Shown: positions 43,131 to 52,981 of the stretch, one piece after another
Layout: every line of letters starts with the position of its first letter
Numbering within the stretch: position 1 is the stretch's first letter
Source: Saccharibacillus deserti
GTDB lineage: Bacteria > Bacillota > Bacilli > Paenibacillales > Paenibacillaceae
NCBI RefSeq assembly: GCF_013618475.1
Contig: NZ_JABJVN010000005.1
Coordinates: 189,203 to 253,202 of the forward strand
Length of the DNA stretch: 64,000 nt
Direction of reading: 5' to 3'
Notes under the pieces: model-generated
What the model saw: only the letters and a program-made list of their open reading frames with translations
Databases searched by the model: none
What the model was told of the DNA's origin: nothing
Translations under genes and position numbers: made by a program

Positions 43131-44268
43131 AAACAACGTCCGGCAGTACGGCATGATTATTGCCCTGGTCGTCATCATGATTCTGTTTACGGTGCTGACG
43201 GGAGGACTGCTCGTCAAACCGATCAATATCACCAACCTGATTCTGCAAAACAGCTACATCCTCGTGCTGGCGATCGGCATGGTGCTCGTCATTATCACCG
43301 GCCATATCGATCTGTCCGTCGGATCGGTCGCCGCGTTCGTGGGCGCCCTGTCGGCGATCATGATGGTAGACTGGGGCCTGCCGGCCTGGATCGCGGTTAT
43401 CGCGTCGCTGGCAGCCGGAGCGCTGATCGGCGCCTGGCAGGGGTTCTGGGTCGCCTACGTCAAGATTCCCGCCTTTATCGTGACGCTGGCCGGGATGCTG
43501 CTGTTCCGGGGCTTGACCATGATCGTGCTGGAAGGCCAATCAATCTCCCCGTTCCCGGACGGATTCACGAAGATCAGTTCCGGCTTCGTGCCGAATTTGG
43601 CCGATACGGCGACCAATCTGGTCGCGATTCTCGCCGGCGTCGCGTTCACGGTGCTGTACATCCTGAACGAGCTGCGCGGCCGCCGCGAACAGGCCCGGTA
43701 TAATTTTGAAGTGACGTCGACCGGATTGTTCGTGCTCAAACTTGCGGTGATCGCGATCGTCATCAACGCGTTTACGTTTATGCTGGCCAGCTATGCGGGG
43801 ATTCCGAACATTCTGGTGCTGCTGTTCGTGCTTATTCTCGCCTACTCGTTCATGATGAACAAGACGGTTATGGGACGCCATATTTACGCCTTGGGCGGCA
43901 ACGAGAAAGCGGCGGGACTGTCGGGTGTCAAAACAAAAAAAGTCACGTTTTGGGTATTCGTCAATATGGGCGTATTGGCCGCGGTCAGCGGACTGATCTT
44001 CGCGGCCCGTCTGGACGCGGCAACGCCGAGAGCCGGTACCAACTTCGAACTTGATGCGATCGCGGCCTGCTTCATCGGAGGCGCGTCGGCTGCCGGCGGG
44101 ATCGGGACCGTGTTCGGCGCGATCATCGGCGGGCTTGTCATGGGCGTGCTGAACAACGGCATGTCGCTGATCGGGCTCGGGATCGACTGGCAGCAGGGAA
44201 TCAAAGGTCTGGTGCTGCTGCTTGCGGTCGCGTTCGATATCTACAACAAAAACAAAAGAGCCGCTTAA
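43105..44268 (+). CDS. Sugar ABC transporter permease (MmsB/GguB-like)
   Basis: A 387-residue permease of the XylH/GguB type with about 10-11 hydrophobic segments. Characteristic parts: [23 protein letters not shown], the EAA-like [15 protein letters not shown] and the ending [18 protein letters not shown]. It starts at GTG 43105, with GGAGG 8 nt upstream inside the ATPase gene's 3' end, so translation is coupled. The transporter would bring in pentoses or hexoses bound by the lipoprotein. Confidence 0.95.
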   Translation: MEAITKLFKNNVRQYGMIIALVVIMILFTVLTGGLLVKPINITNLILQNSYILVLAIGMVLVIITGHIDLSVGSVAAFVGALSAIMMVDWGLPAWIAVIASLAAGALIGAWQGFWVAYVKIPAFIVTLAGMLLFRGLTMIVLEGQSISPFPDGFTKISSGFVPNLADTATNLVAILAGVAFTVLYILNELRGRREQARYNFEVTSTGLFVLKLAVIAIVINAFTFMLASYAGIPNILVLLFVLILAYSFMMNKTVMGRHIYALGGNEKAAGLSGVKTKKVTFWVFVNMGVLAAVSGLIFAARLDAATPRAGTNFELDAIAACFIGGASAAGGIGTVFGAIIGGLVMGVLNNGMSLIGLGIDWQQGIKGLVLLLAVAFDIYNKNKRAA

Positions 44269-44307
44269 TCCGAGGCGCCGGGGCATACTCCCGCTTTTCG
44301 GCTGACA

Positions 44308-44351
44308 GCCGTATCCAAACCTGCCGCTTATGCCGCAGGTTTGGATACGGC
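44308..44351 (+). promoter_or_regulatory. 17-bp stem-loop between permease and sensor genes
   Basis: GCCGTATCCAAACCTGC pairs perfectly with GCAGGTTTGGATACGGC across a 10-nt loop. No U tract follows, so it is not a typical terminator; it may stabilise the transporter mRNA or attenuate read-through into the sensor genes. The word TTTGGATAC occurs again at about 44406. Confidence 0.55.
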
Positions 44352-44479
44352 TTCGCCGCGGTTTGGCGCCGTATTCGTCGGAATTCTCTTTTTTTCGCGA
44401 TCCGATTTGGATACACTTAAGCCTGAAGGGATTGAGGCGGCGCAAGCCGCGGGTGCAGAAGGAAGGAGGCAGGCGGTAC

Positions 44480-45490
44480 GTGAAGAAAATGGCTCTGCTC
44501 TACATGGTGCTGATTGCGGCTTTTCTGGCTTATGCCGCCCAGCATATTTATACGAACAAAGCCGACGAGCGATCGTTCCGTTCGCAGCAGCTGCGGGGAG
44601 AACTCGGCGAAAATTATGTGATGGTTACCTTTTTGTCGGGAATCGAATATTGGAAAAGCTGTCTGAAAGGGTTCGAAGACGCGGCCGGCGCGCTGAACGT
44701 GTCGATCGAATACCGCGGCGCGACGCAGTACGATGCCCGGGAACAAATTACGGTGCTGGAACAGATTATTGCCAAAAAACCTGCGGGAATCGCGATTTCC
44801 GCCATCGATACCCATTCGCTGACCGGTGTGATCGACAAAGCGGTGGATGCGGGCATTCCCGTCGTCCTGTTCGATTCCGGGGCGGAAGGCAGCAAAGCCT
44901 ACTCGTTTCTCGGCACGGACAATTATGCGGCAGGAGCCGCGGCGGCGGAGCGGATGGCCGATCTGCTCGGCGGACAAGGGAAAGTGGCGGTGATTACGCT
45001 TCCTTTCCAGCAGAATCACGAAGAGCGCACACGGGGCTTCCGCGAAGCGATCGAGCGGTCGTATCCGGCCATGAAGGTCGTCGCGACGGAAGACGACAAA
45101 GGCGACGCGATGGTGGCCAAGAATCTGACCCGGTCCCTGCTGCGCAAACATCCGGATCTGGCCGGCGTATTCGTGACCGAAGCGGCCGGAGGCAAAGGGG
45201 CCGGTGAAGCCGCAGCCGAGCTTGTACGAGGCGCGAAGCTGCGGGTCATCGCGTTCGATACCGACAAGGACACGCTCGATATGATCCGCGAAGGCAGCAT
45301 CTCGGCCACGATTGCCCAGGGGACCTGGAACATGGGATATTGGTCGCTGCAGTACCTGTTTCACCTGCATCACGATCTGACGATTCCGTCTCCGGCGGCT
45401 TCCGGCGATGTGTCGCCTCTGCCGGTCGGCGTCGATACGGGGATTTCGATCGTAACGCCGGACAATGTGGACGATTATTATGCCAAATGA
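44480..45490 (+). CDS. Membrane-anchored sugar-binding protein (XylFII-like sensor subunit)
   Basis: A 336-residue protein with an N-terminal membrane anchor (KMALLYMVLIAAFLAYA, residues ~3-20) but no lipobox, and a type I periplasmic-binding fold (YVMVTFLSGIEYWKSCLKG, IIAKKPAGIAISAIDTHS, VVLFDSGAEGSKAY, GVFVTEAAGGKG, VIAFDTDKDTLDMI). It precedes a YesM-type kinase (11-bp overlap) and YesN-type regulator, and follows an ABC sugar transporter. This arrangement resembles XylFII-LytS-YesN of clostridia, where such a protein reports sugar to the kinase rather than delivering it to a transporter. GTG 44480 follows AAGGAGG by about 10 nt. Confidence 0.82.
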   Translation: MKKMALLYMVLIAAFLAYAAQHIYTNKADERSFRSQQLRGELGENYVMVTFLSGIEYWKSCLKGFEDAAGALNVSIEYRGATQYDAREQITVLEQIIAKKPAGIAISAIDTHSLTGVIDKAVDAGIPVVLFDSGAEGSKAYSFLGTDNYAAGAAAAERMADLLGGQGKVAVITLPFQQNHEERTRGFREAIERSYPAMKVVATEDDKGDAMVAKNLTRSLLRKHPDLAGVFVTEAAGGKGAGEAAAELVRGAKLRVIAFDTDKDTLDMIREGSISATIAQGTWNMGYWSLQYLFHLHHDLTIPSPAASGDVSPLPVGVDTGISIVTPDNVDDYYAK

Positions 45491-47357
45491 ACGGCGAACG
45501 TCGGCGGAACGTAGAGCGGACCGAACTTTTGCGCGCCTGAAGCCGCCGCGCCTGCACGATCTGCGTCTGCGCTATCAGCTGATGATTCTGTTTCTGCTGG
45601 TCAGTCTGCTGCCCTCGATCGGACTCGGTTATCTCGTAAACTGGACCGTAAGCCGGGTATTGGAGAAACAGGCCGTCGAGCATACGCTGCAGCTGATCGG
45701 GAAAGTCAACCAGACGCTGGACAGCGATATGGAAAGTTTGCAGAATATGACCTACCTGATCGGATTCGACGAAAGCGTCCGTGCGTTCATGAACGGCGGC
45801 GAGGCGTCCGACGACGAAACTTATCGGCTTAAGCAGTATCTGCAGCGCTATACGACCCTGTATCCGGAGATCGCGGGACTGCTTGTCGTCGGCAGGAACG
45901 GCGATTATGTCAGCAACGAGCTGTACGCCCGCACGCCTGCGAATTTGACGGAGGAACCCTGGTACCGCGAAGCGCTTGAACGTGAAGGGCTGTTTACGGT
46001 TCTGGGACAGCCTTCGGAGCGGAATTTGACCTCGCATGTCAATTACCGGGGCGACGAGGTGGTTACGGTCGTGCGCGCGGTCATGGACCCCGATACCGAG
46101 CAGGCGATCGGGGTCGTGCTGATTGATCTGAAGCTGTGGACCGTATCGAAGGCTGCACGCGATATCAAGCTCGGCAGAACCGGATATTTGACGGTGGTGG
46201 ACCGGGAAGGCGGACAGATTTACGCACCCGAGCAGCCTTATGCCGACCGTCTGCCTGCCGGGTGGTTCGAAGGAGGGGAGACCGGGGCGGTCACGCGTAC
46301 GGTAGACGGCCAGGAGCTGCAGCTGATCTACGCCGAGTCTGCGTTCACCGGCTGGCGAACGGTCGGCGTGTTTCTGACGAAGGAATCGGTGTACGAGGTC
46401 GGACAGATCCATTTCTATGTCATCTGCTTCCTGTTCTTCGTCTGTCTGCTCGGATTGACGGCTTCCCTGCGTTTATCGAAATCGATCTCCGATCCGATCG
46501 GCGGTCTGATGGCCTCTATGCGCCGCGCCGAATCGGGAGACCTATCCGTCCCGTATACGGAAATTCGCGGCGACGAGATCGGAATGCTGGGACACAGCTT
46601 CAATCACATGCTGGTCGAACTGCGCAGTCAGATCAAGCTGGTCGAGCGCAAGGAACGTCAGAAAAGGGAAGCGGAGCTGCGGAGTCTGCAGGACAATATC
46701 AAGCCGCATTTTCTGTACAATACGCTGGATACCATCCACTGGATGGCCCGCAAAAAAGACGCCGGCGAAGTATCCGAGATGGTGGAATCTCTGTCGAAGC
46801 TGTTCCGGATCGGACTCAGCAAAGGCAGCGATATCATCCCCCTCGCGGACGAAATCGAGCATATCCGCAGTTACCTGGTGATCCAGCAGACCCGGTATAC
46901 AGGACGGCTTGCGGTCGAGATCGAAGCCGACTCCCGGTCGGAGCCGGCTTTCGTCTTGAAGCTGCTGCTTCAGCCGCTGGTCGAAAATGCGATCTATCAC
47001 GGGATCAAAGCGCGCCGGGGACCCGGCGTGATCCGGATCCGGATTGCAGCGGGGCCGGGCGAGCTGCTGCTGGAAGTGGCGGACGACGGAGCGGGGATGG
47101 AGCCGGAGCGGCTCGCGGAGCTGCGGCAGAAGCTGCGGCACCCGCTGGAAGCGCTCGAGCGCCAGTCTTCGGAGCGTGAACGCAGCGGCCGCAGCTACGG
47201 TATGCTGAATGTTCAGGCGAGATTGAATCTTGCTTTTGGAGAAGCTTACGGACTCAAGATCGACAGCAGGCCCGGAGAAGGAACCGTCGTGACGGTTCGC
47301 CATCCGCTGCTGTTCGAACCGCCGGCGACCGGAAGCGACGAGGAGGAGAAGAAATGA
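45480..47357 (+). CDS. YesM-type sensor histidine kinase
   Basis: A 625-residue kinase. TM1 is at ~33-53, followed by a large external double-Cache-like domain (to ~305), TM2 at ~310-332, a HAMP region (SISDPIGGLMASMRRAESGD), and a HisKA_7TM-type catalytic end with the acceptor His410 in NIKPHFLYNTLDTIHWMARK, then LLLQPLVENAIYHGIK and VADDGAGM in the ATPase. ATG 45480 is the most plausible start, 11 bp before the previous stop; GTG 45465 has no better site. With the binding protein and regulator it forms a sugar-responsive set. Confidence 0.9.
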   Translation: MPNERRTSAERRADRTFARLKPPRLHDLRLRYQLMILFLLVSLLPSIGLGYLVNWTVSRVLEKQAVEHTLQLIGKVNQTLDSDMESLQNMTYLIGFDESVRAFMNGGEASDDETYRLKQYLQRYTTLYPEIAGLLVVGRNGDYVSNELYARTPANLTEEPWYREALEREGLFTVLGQPSERNLTSHVNYRGDEVVTVVRAVMDPDTEQAIGVVLIDLKLWTVSKAARDIKLGRTGYLTVVDREGGQIYAPEQPYADRLPAGWFEGGETGAVTRTVDGQELQLIYAESAFTGWRTVGVFLTKESVYEVGQIHFYVICFLFFVCLLGLTASLRLSKSISDPIGGLMASMRRAESGDLSVPYTEIRGDEIGMLGHSFNHMLVELRSQIKLVERKERQKREAELRSLQDNIKPHFLYNTLDTIHWMARKKDAGEVSEMVESLSKLFRIGLSKGSDIIPLADEIEHIRSYLVIQQTRYTGRLAVEIEADSRSEPAFVLKLLLQPLVENAIYHGIKARRGPGVIRIRIAAGPGELLLEVADDGAGMEPERLAELRQKLRHPLEALERQSSERERSGRSYGMLNVQARLNLAFGEAYGLKIDSRPGEGTVVTVRHPLLFEPPATGSDEEEKK

Positions 47358-48583
47358 GAGAAACGCCTTATCGGGTATTGATTGCGGATGACGAACCGAT
47401 TATCCGCGAAGGGCTGCGGGAAGCGGTGAATGGAGCGGGACTCGGCATGGAAGTGGTCGGCGAAGCGGAAGACGGCGAAGAAGCGCTTGAACTTGCCCTG
47501 AGTCTGAATGTGCATCTGGTCCTCGTGGACATGAACATGCCGTTTCTGAACGGGATCGCGCTGATGCGCAAGCTGCGGGAACAGCTGCCGGACTGCCGTT
47601 TCGTCATTATCACGGGACACGACGAATTCGATTACGCGCGTGAAGGGATCCGCCTCGGGGTCGAAGATTATATGCTCAAGCCCGTCAATCCGGAACTGCT
47701 GCGGGGAGTCCTGCTTCGGGTCAAAGAAAATCTGGACAATCTGGCCAAGCAGGCGGGGTACCTGAAGCTTGCTTCCGAGCAGATTCGCCGCAATATTCCG
47801 CTGCTCAAAGCGCGTTTCGGCCAGGAATGGGCGGAAGGGCTGCTTGGCGAAGACGAGATCGAAGAACGGCTCGGTTTTCTGGGGCTTCCCTCTTCCAGCC
47901 CGGTGCAGTTGTGCGTGATTCGCTGGGGCGAGCGGGAATCCGTGCAGCCGGTCCTGCGGGAAAGCGATCGCCAGCTGTATACGTTCGCAACGGAGAATAT
48001 CGTCTCGGAGCTGACCGGGAGCAGACGGAATATGCTGATGCAGGATACGGCGGGGCTTCTGCTGCTGTTTCTGTGGGATGCGGCCGAAGCGGATCTTGCG
48101 GCAATCATCGAACGCAGCGTCAGACGCTTTCTCAAAATCGCGGTAAACGCGCATATGGAACCGGTGTCAGGAGGCGTCTTGTCGCTGCCGGATACGTATC
48201 TGCGCTGCCGGGCCGCCGTGTACAAAGACGCGCAGCTGTCGCCGCTTGTCCGGCGTGCGCGGGAATATCTGGGCGAGTATTACGGCGACCCCGAACTTAC
48301 CCTCGAATCGTTTGCCCGGACGCTCCAGGTATCGCCCGTCTACCTGAGCCGTATTCTCAAAAAAGAGCTGGGCGATTCGTTCGTGGCGCTGCTGACCCAT
48401 GCCCGTATCCGCAAAGCGATCGAGCTGCTGAATTCGACCGATCTGCCGATCTACGAGATTGCGGAACGCAGCGGGTACGACAGCCAGCATTACTTCAGTA
48501 CCGCCTTCAAAAAGGTGATCGGCGTATCGCCGAATCAATATCGGCGCGGGGCGGCTTTCCCCGATCAGCCTGCCGGACGCTGA
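47354..48583 (+). CDS. YesN-type AraC-family response regulator
   Basis: A 409-residue regulator with receiver domain (DDEPIIREG, phospho-acceptor Asp59 in VDMNMPF, LKPVNP near residue 110), a middle linker region and a C-terminal AraC-type double helix-turn-helix (LTLESFARTLQVSPVYLSRIL, then LPIYEIAERSGYDSQHYFST, ending GVSPNQYR). It overlaps the kinase stop by 4 bp. The target is probably the transporter promoter upstream of 40425. Confidence 0.93.
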   Translation: MRETPYRVLIADDEPIIREGLREAVNGAGLGMEVVGEAEDGEEALELALSLNVHLVLVDMNMPFLNGIALMRKLREQLPDCRFVIITGHDEFDYAREGIRLGVEDYMLKPVNPELLRGVLLRVKENLDNLAKQAGYLKLASEQIRRNIPLLKARFGQEWAEGLLGEDEIEERLGFLGLPSSSPVQLCVIRWGERESVQPVLRESDRQLYTFATENIVSELTGSRRNMLMQDTAGLLLLFLWDAAEADLAAIIERSVRRFLKIAVNAHMEPVSGGVLSLPDTYLRCRAAVYKDAQLSPLVRRAREYLGEYYGDPELTLESFARTLQVSPVYLSRILKKELGDSFVALLTHARIRKAIELLNSTDLPIYEIAERSGYDSQHYFSTAFKKVIGVSPNQYRRGAAFPDQPAGR

Positions 48584-48719
48584 GCGGAAGCCGGTCTTTC
48601 TTCGGGACCCCGGGCTGCGGCAGGTTCGCCTATGGTTGCGAATGGCGCCGGACGTGTAATAGAACTTAGCGGCCGGGCAGAAGTTCCGGCCGGGAAGCCT
48701 GGAGAAAAGAGGGGAAAAG

Positions 48720-49151
48720 ATGGAACGATCCAAAAAATTCAGCCTGCGTTTCGATTGGCCTTACCATTTCGTGACGCTTCCGCTTGCTCTTGCGGTGTTC
48801 ACCGCTTCGATCGTAAATCTGGTTCGGGTATGGGATGAGGACGGAGCGGCTCTGCCGGCCTGGATCTTGACGGGAATTTCGCTGTGCCTGATCTTCGCGG
48901 CGACCCGGATTCGCGTCTATGCGACCAAGACGCAGGATCGTATCGTTCGCGTCGAAGAAGGATTCCGCTATTACCGCCTGACGGGACGCGAAATCGATCG
49001 GCGCTTGAGCATGGCGCAGGTCATCGCCCTTCGCAACGCGGGCGACAAAGAATTTCCGTCGCTGTGTTCGCGTGCGGCCGAAGAGAACTGGGACGCCAAG
49101 CGGATCCGCTCCGCGATCAAAGAGTTCCGGCCGGACACGATGCGGATTTGA
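48720..49151 (+). CDS. DUF6526 family membrane protein
   Basis: A 143-residue protein with two N-terminal membrane helices (HFVTLPLALAVFTASIV near residues 16-32 and LPAWILTGISLCLIFA) and a cytoplasmic tail with IALRNAGDKEFPSL...RIRSAIKEFRPDTMRI, which matches the DUF6526 family of Bacteroidetes and Bacillales. Function unknown. ATG follows GAGGGG by 5-6 nt. Single gene with a perfect palindromic terminator. Confidence 0.78.
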   Translation: MERSKKFSLRFDWPYHFVTLPLALAVFTASIVNLVRVWDEDGAALPAWILTGISLCLIFAATRIRVYATKTQDRIVRVEEGFRYYRLTGREIDRRLSMAQVIALRNAGDKEFPSLCSRAAEENWDAKRIRSAIKEFRPDTMRI

Positions 49152-49234
49152 TCCGGCCTGCGGCGGCTTCGCCGAAACCGGAAGGTTACCGCGGTTTGAA
49201 TGATGCCTTGAAATCGCAGGCCGGAAACGAACGT

Positions 49235-49276
49235 CAAAAAGAGCGAAACCGATCGCGATCGGTTTCGCTCTTTTTG
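49235..49276. terminator. Perfect palindromic bidirectional terminator
   Basis: Forty-two bases are self-complementary without mismatch: CAAAAAGAGCGAAACCGATC and its reverse complement. A5 and T5 blocks end the arms. It separates the DUF6526 gene from the converging gdhA. Confidence 0.88.
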
Positions 49277-49342
49277 GGTTGTAACAGACGTTCGTTCAAT
49301 CCGGGCTGCCGATTCGGCCGCCCGCTTGGAAGAATCGGCGGA

Positions 49343-50857
<1,515 letters not shown>

Positions 50858-50897
50858 TCAAACGGCTGAAGATCCGGATGACGGCCGGGAGAACGAA

Positions 50898-51000
50898 CTA
50901 CAACAATTCACTTCGCAGCTTCCGCAAAGTAAATTGGACTACAACAATTCACTTCGCAGCTTCCGCAAAGTAAATTGGACTACAACAATTCACTTCGCAG
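50898..51000. repeat. 41-bp tandem repeat, 2.5 copies, at the DAP dehydrogenase 3' end
   Basis: The unit (CTACAACAATTCACTTCGCA + GCTTCCGCAAAGTAAATTGG + A) occurs at 50898, 50939 and, for 21 bases, at 50980. The partial copy on the right is the real end of the ddh coding sequence including its TAG stop (50980-50982). Within each unit GCAAAGTAAATTG and CAATTCACTTCGC face each other as a hairpin with two G-U pairs. The two full copies are identical. Confidence 0.9.
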
Positions 51001-51966
51001 TTGAGCTGCGGATTTCGGGGACAAGTGGCCGAGCGGGATATCGAATACGGTGCGGGCGCCGCTCTGGCCTTCGGCGGCCAGACGGTAAGCGGCCCGGGCA
51101 TAGGCGACGAGGACGCTGGCGGTGAATTCCGGGTTGCTTTCGAGTTCCAGTCCGAACTCGATCCGCTGCTTCGTTCCGGTTCCGGTGACGCCGCTGCGCA
51201 TGACGAAGCCGCCGTGCGGCATACCGGAGTGTTCGCGTTCCAATTCGTCCATCGTGATGAACGTGACGCTGGTGTTATAGTCGGCAAAATAGTTCGGCAT
51301 GGACACGATCGCTTCACGGATGGCATTTTCGTCCGCGCCTTCTTCCGCCACGACATAACAATCGCGCATATGTTTGTCGCGCGTCTTGAGATCCGGCGTT
51401 TCGCCCGAACGGATCAGGTCGATCGCCGTTTGGACAGGGACCGTGTACTGGACGCCGGCGCGTACGCCCGGAACCCGGCGGATCGCGTCGGAATGTCCCT
51501 GGCTGACGCCTTTGCCCCAAAACGTATATTCTTCGCCTTCCGGCAGGATGGACTGGGCCAGCAGGCGGTTCATGGAGAACAAGCCCGGGTCCCATCCGGT
51601 CGAGATGACGCTGAGCTTGCCGCTCAGCAGAGCCGCCGTATTGACCCGGTCGTAGAACTCCGGAATTTTGGCATGGGTATCGAAACTGTCTACCGTATGG
51701 AACAGCGCGGCCAGCTGCGGCGTCTGCTCCGGCAGATCCGTAGCGGACCCGCCGCACAGGATCATGACGTCGATCTCTTCTTTATAACGTTCGACGTCCG
51801 CCATATGTACGAAACGGACCGATTCTCCCCGCTGCTCCAGCGACTTGGGATCGCGCCGGCTGAATACGGCGGCAAGCTCCATGTCCGGGTTTTGCGCGAT
51901 GGCGCTGCGTACGCCGCGGCCCAGGTTGCCGTAACCGGCGATACCGATTCTGATTTTCTGCTGCAT
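50980..51966 (-). CDS. ddh: meso-Diaminopimelate D-dehydrogenase
   Basis: A 328-residue NADP-dependent meso-DAP dehydrogenase, which forms meso-diaminopimelate from tetrahydrodipicolinate and ammonia in one step for lysine and wall synthesis. Features: GIAGYGNLG (residues 8-16), CGGSATDLPEQTPQ, VDSFDTHAKIPEF, STGWDPGLFSMNRLL and KGVSQGHSDAIRRVPGV. Length matches the family (~326). ATG 51966 has GGAGG 8 nt upstream. The last codons and stop are duplicated downstream as a 41-bp repeat. A TATACT/TTTACT promoter lies at 52021-52050. Confidence 0.95.
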   Translation of the reverse strand: MQQKIRIGIAGYGNLGRGVRSAIAQNPDMELAAVFSRRDPKSLEQRGESVRFVHMADVERYKEEIDVMILCGGSATDLPEQTPQLAALFHTVDSFDTHAKIPEFYDRVNTAALLSGKLSVISTGWDPGLFSMNRLLAQSILPEGEEYTFWGKGVSQGHSDAIRRVPGVRAGVQYTVPVQTAIDLIRSGETPDLKTRDKHMRDCYVVAEEGADENAIREAIVSMPNYFADYNTSVTFITMDELEREHSGMPHGGFVMRSGVTGTGTKQRIEFGLELESNPEFTASVLVAYARAAYRLAAEGQSGARTVFDIPLGHLSPKSAAQLRSELL

Positions 51967-52273
51967 GAAAGAACCCTCCTTTTTGTAAACGGTTGAATGG
52001 AAACGGCCGAATATCGCTTAAGTATAAAAAAAGTTGACACAAAGAGTAAACTGTTAGAGGTCATTTTCAAGTAAAACGCAACCAAAGTCCTAGATATATT
52101 GCATAGATTCTGACTCTTCTGGCGGACGGATCCGATTTGGCTTAAACTATGGGACAAGGCGTTTCCAGTCGAAGACCGGAAGCGCCGCCCGAAGAGAAAC
52201 GAAAGCCGGAGCGGGCGGCCGCGGATTGCAGAGATCGGCGGGATGCGAAGCGACGGAAGAAGGAGGACCGGCT
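51967..52273. other. Divergent intergenic region between ddh and a response regulator
   Basis: AT-rich on the ddh side, where the promoter is, then GC-rich approaching the response-regulator start. No gene was seen. No clear -35/-10 pair for the plus strand was found; TTTGGCTTAAACTATGG near 52135 is a weak candidate. Confidence 0.55.
52021..52050 (-). promoter_or_regulatory. Putative ddh promoter
   Basis: On the minus strand TTTACT (52045-52050), 18-nt spacer, TATACT (52021-52026). It would give a leader of about 50 nt to the ddh start. Confidence 0.45.
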
Positions 52274-52981
52274 GTGACCGGAACGATACTGATTATTGAA
52301 GACGAAGAGAAAATCGCCCGGCTGCTGGAACTGGAGCTCGGTTATGAAGGATATCGGACAGGCCGTGCCGGGTCGGGTTCGGAAGGATTGGACAAATACC
52401 GGGAAGGCGGCTGGGATCTGATCCTGTTGGACGTGATGCTGCCGGGTTTCAGCGGGATCGAAGTGCTGAGGCGGATTCGGTCGGCCGATTCGCTGACTCC
52501 CGTTATTCTCTTGACCGCAAAAGATTCGGTAGAAGACAAAGTGTCGGGACTCGATCTCGGGGCGAGCGACTATGTGACCAAGCCGTTCCAGATCGAGGAG
52601 CTGCTGGCGCGGATCCGTTCGGCCCTGCGAGCCAGCGCGGCCGCCGGTTCGGGCCGCGAAGGATCGGCGCAGCCGGAAGAGTCCCTTACGGCGGGCAGCC
52701 TCAGATTAAACGAACAGACAAGAGAAGTCTTCCGCGGCGAACGGCGGATCGAACTGACTCCCCGGGAATTCGATCTGCTCGTCTTCCTGCTGCGCAACCA
52801 GCGCCAAGTCTTGAGCCGGGAGCAGATGATCCGCGAGGTGTGGGGATACGATTACGCCGGCGATACGAACGTCGTCGATGTCTATATCCGTTACGTGCGC
52901 AAAAAAATCGATGAAGAGGGCCTTCCCGAGCTGATCCATACGGTTCGCGGCGTCGGTTATGTGCTGAAGGAATCCCCATGA
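52274..52981 (+). CDS. OmpR-family response regulator (PepSY locus)
   Basis: A 235-residue regulator: receiver with IIEDEEKIARLLE, Asp53 in LLDVMLPGF, KPF near residue 103; winged helix with LTPREFDLLVFLLRNQRQVL and VRGVGYVLKE at the end. Between domains is an Ala/Gly/Ser linker (ASAAAGSGREGSAQPEES). GTG 52274 has GGAGG 7 nt upstream. Its stop overlaps the kinase start (ATGA). Confidence 0.93.
   Translation: MTGTILIIEDEEKIARLLELELGYEGYRTGRAGSGSEGLDKYREGGWDLILLDVMLPGFSGIEVLRRIRSADSLTPVILLTAKDSVEDKVSGLDLGASDYVTKPFQIEELLARIRSALRASAAAGSGREGSAQPEESLTAGSLRLNEQTREVFRGERRIELTPREFDLLVFLLRNQRQVLSREQMIREVWGYDYAGDTNVVDVYIRYVRKKIDEEGLPELIHTVRGVGYVLKESP

Noticed and set aside
50898-51000. Direct repeats considered as a CRISPR array
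   Set aside because: The units are contiguous with no unique spacers and include coding sequence and a stop codon.
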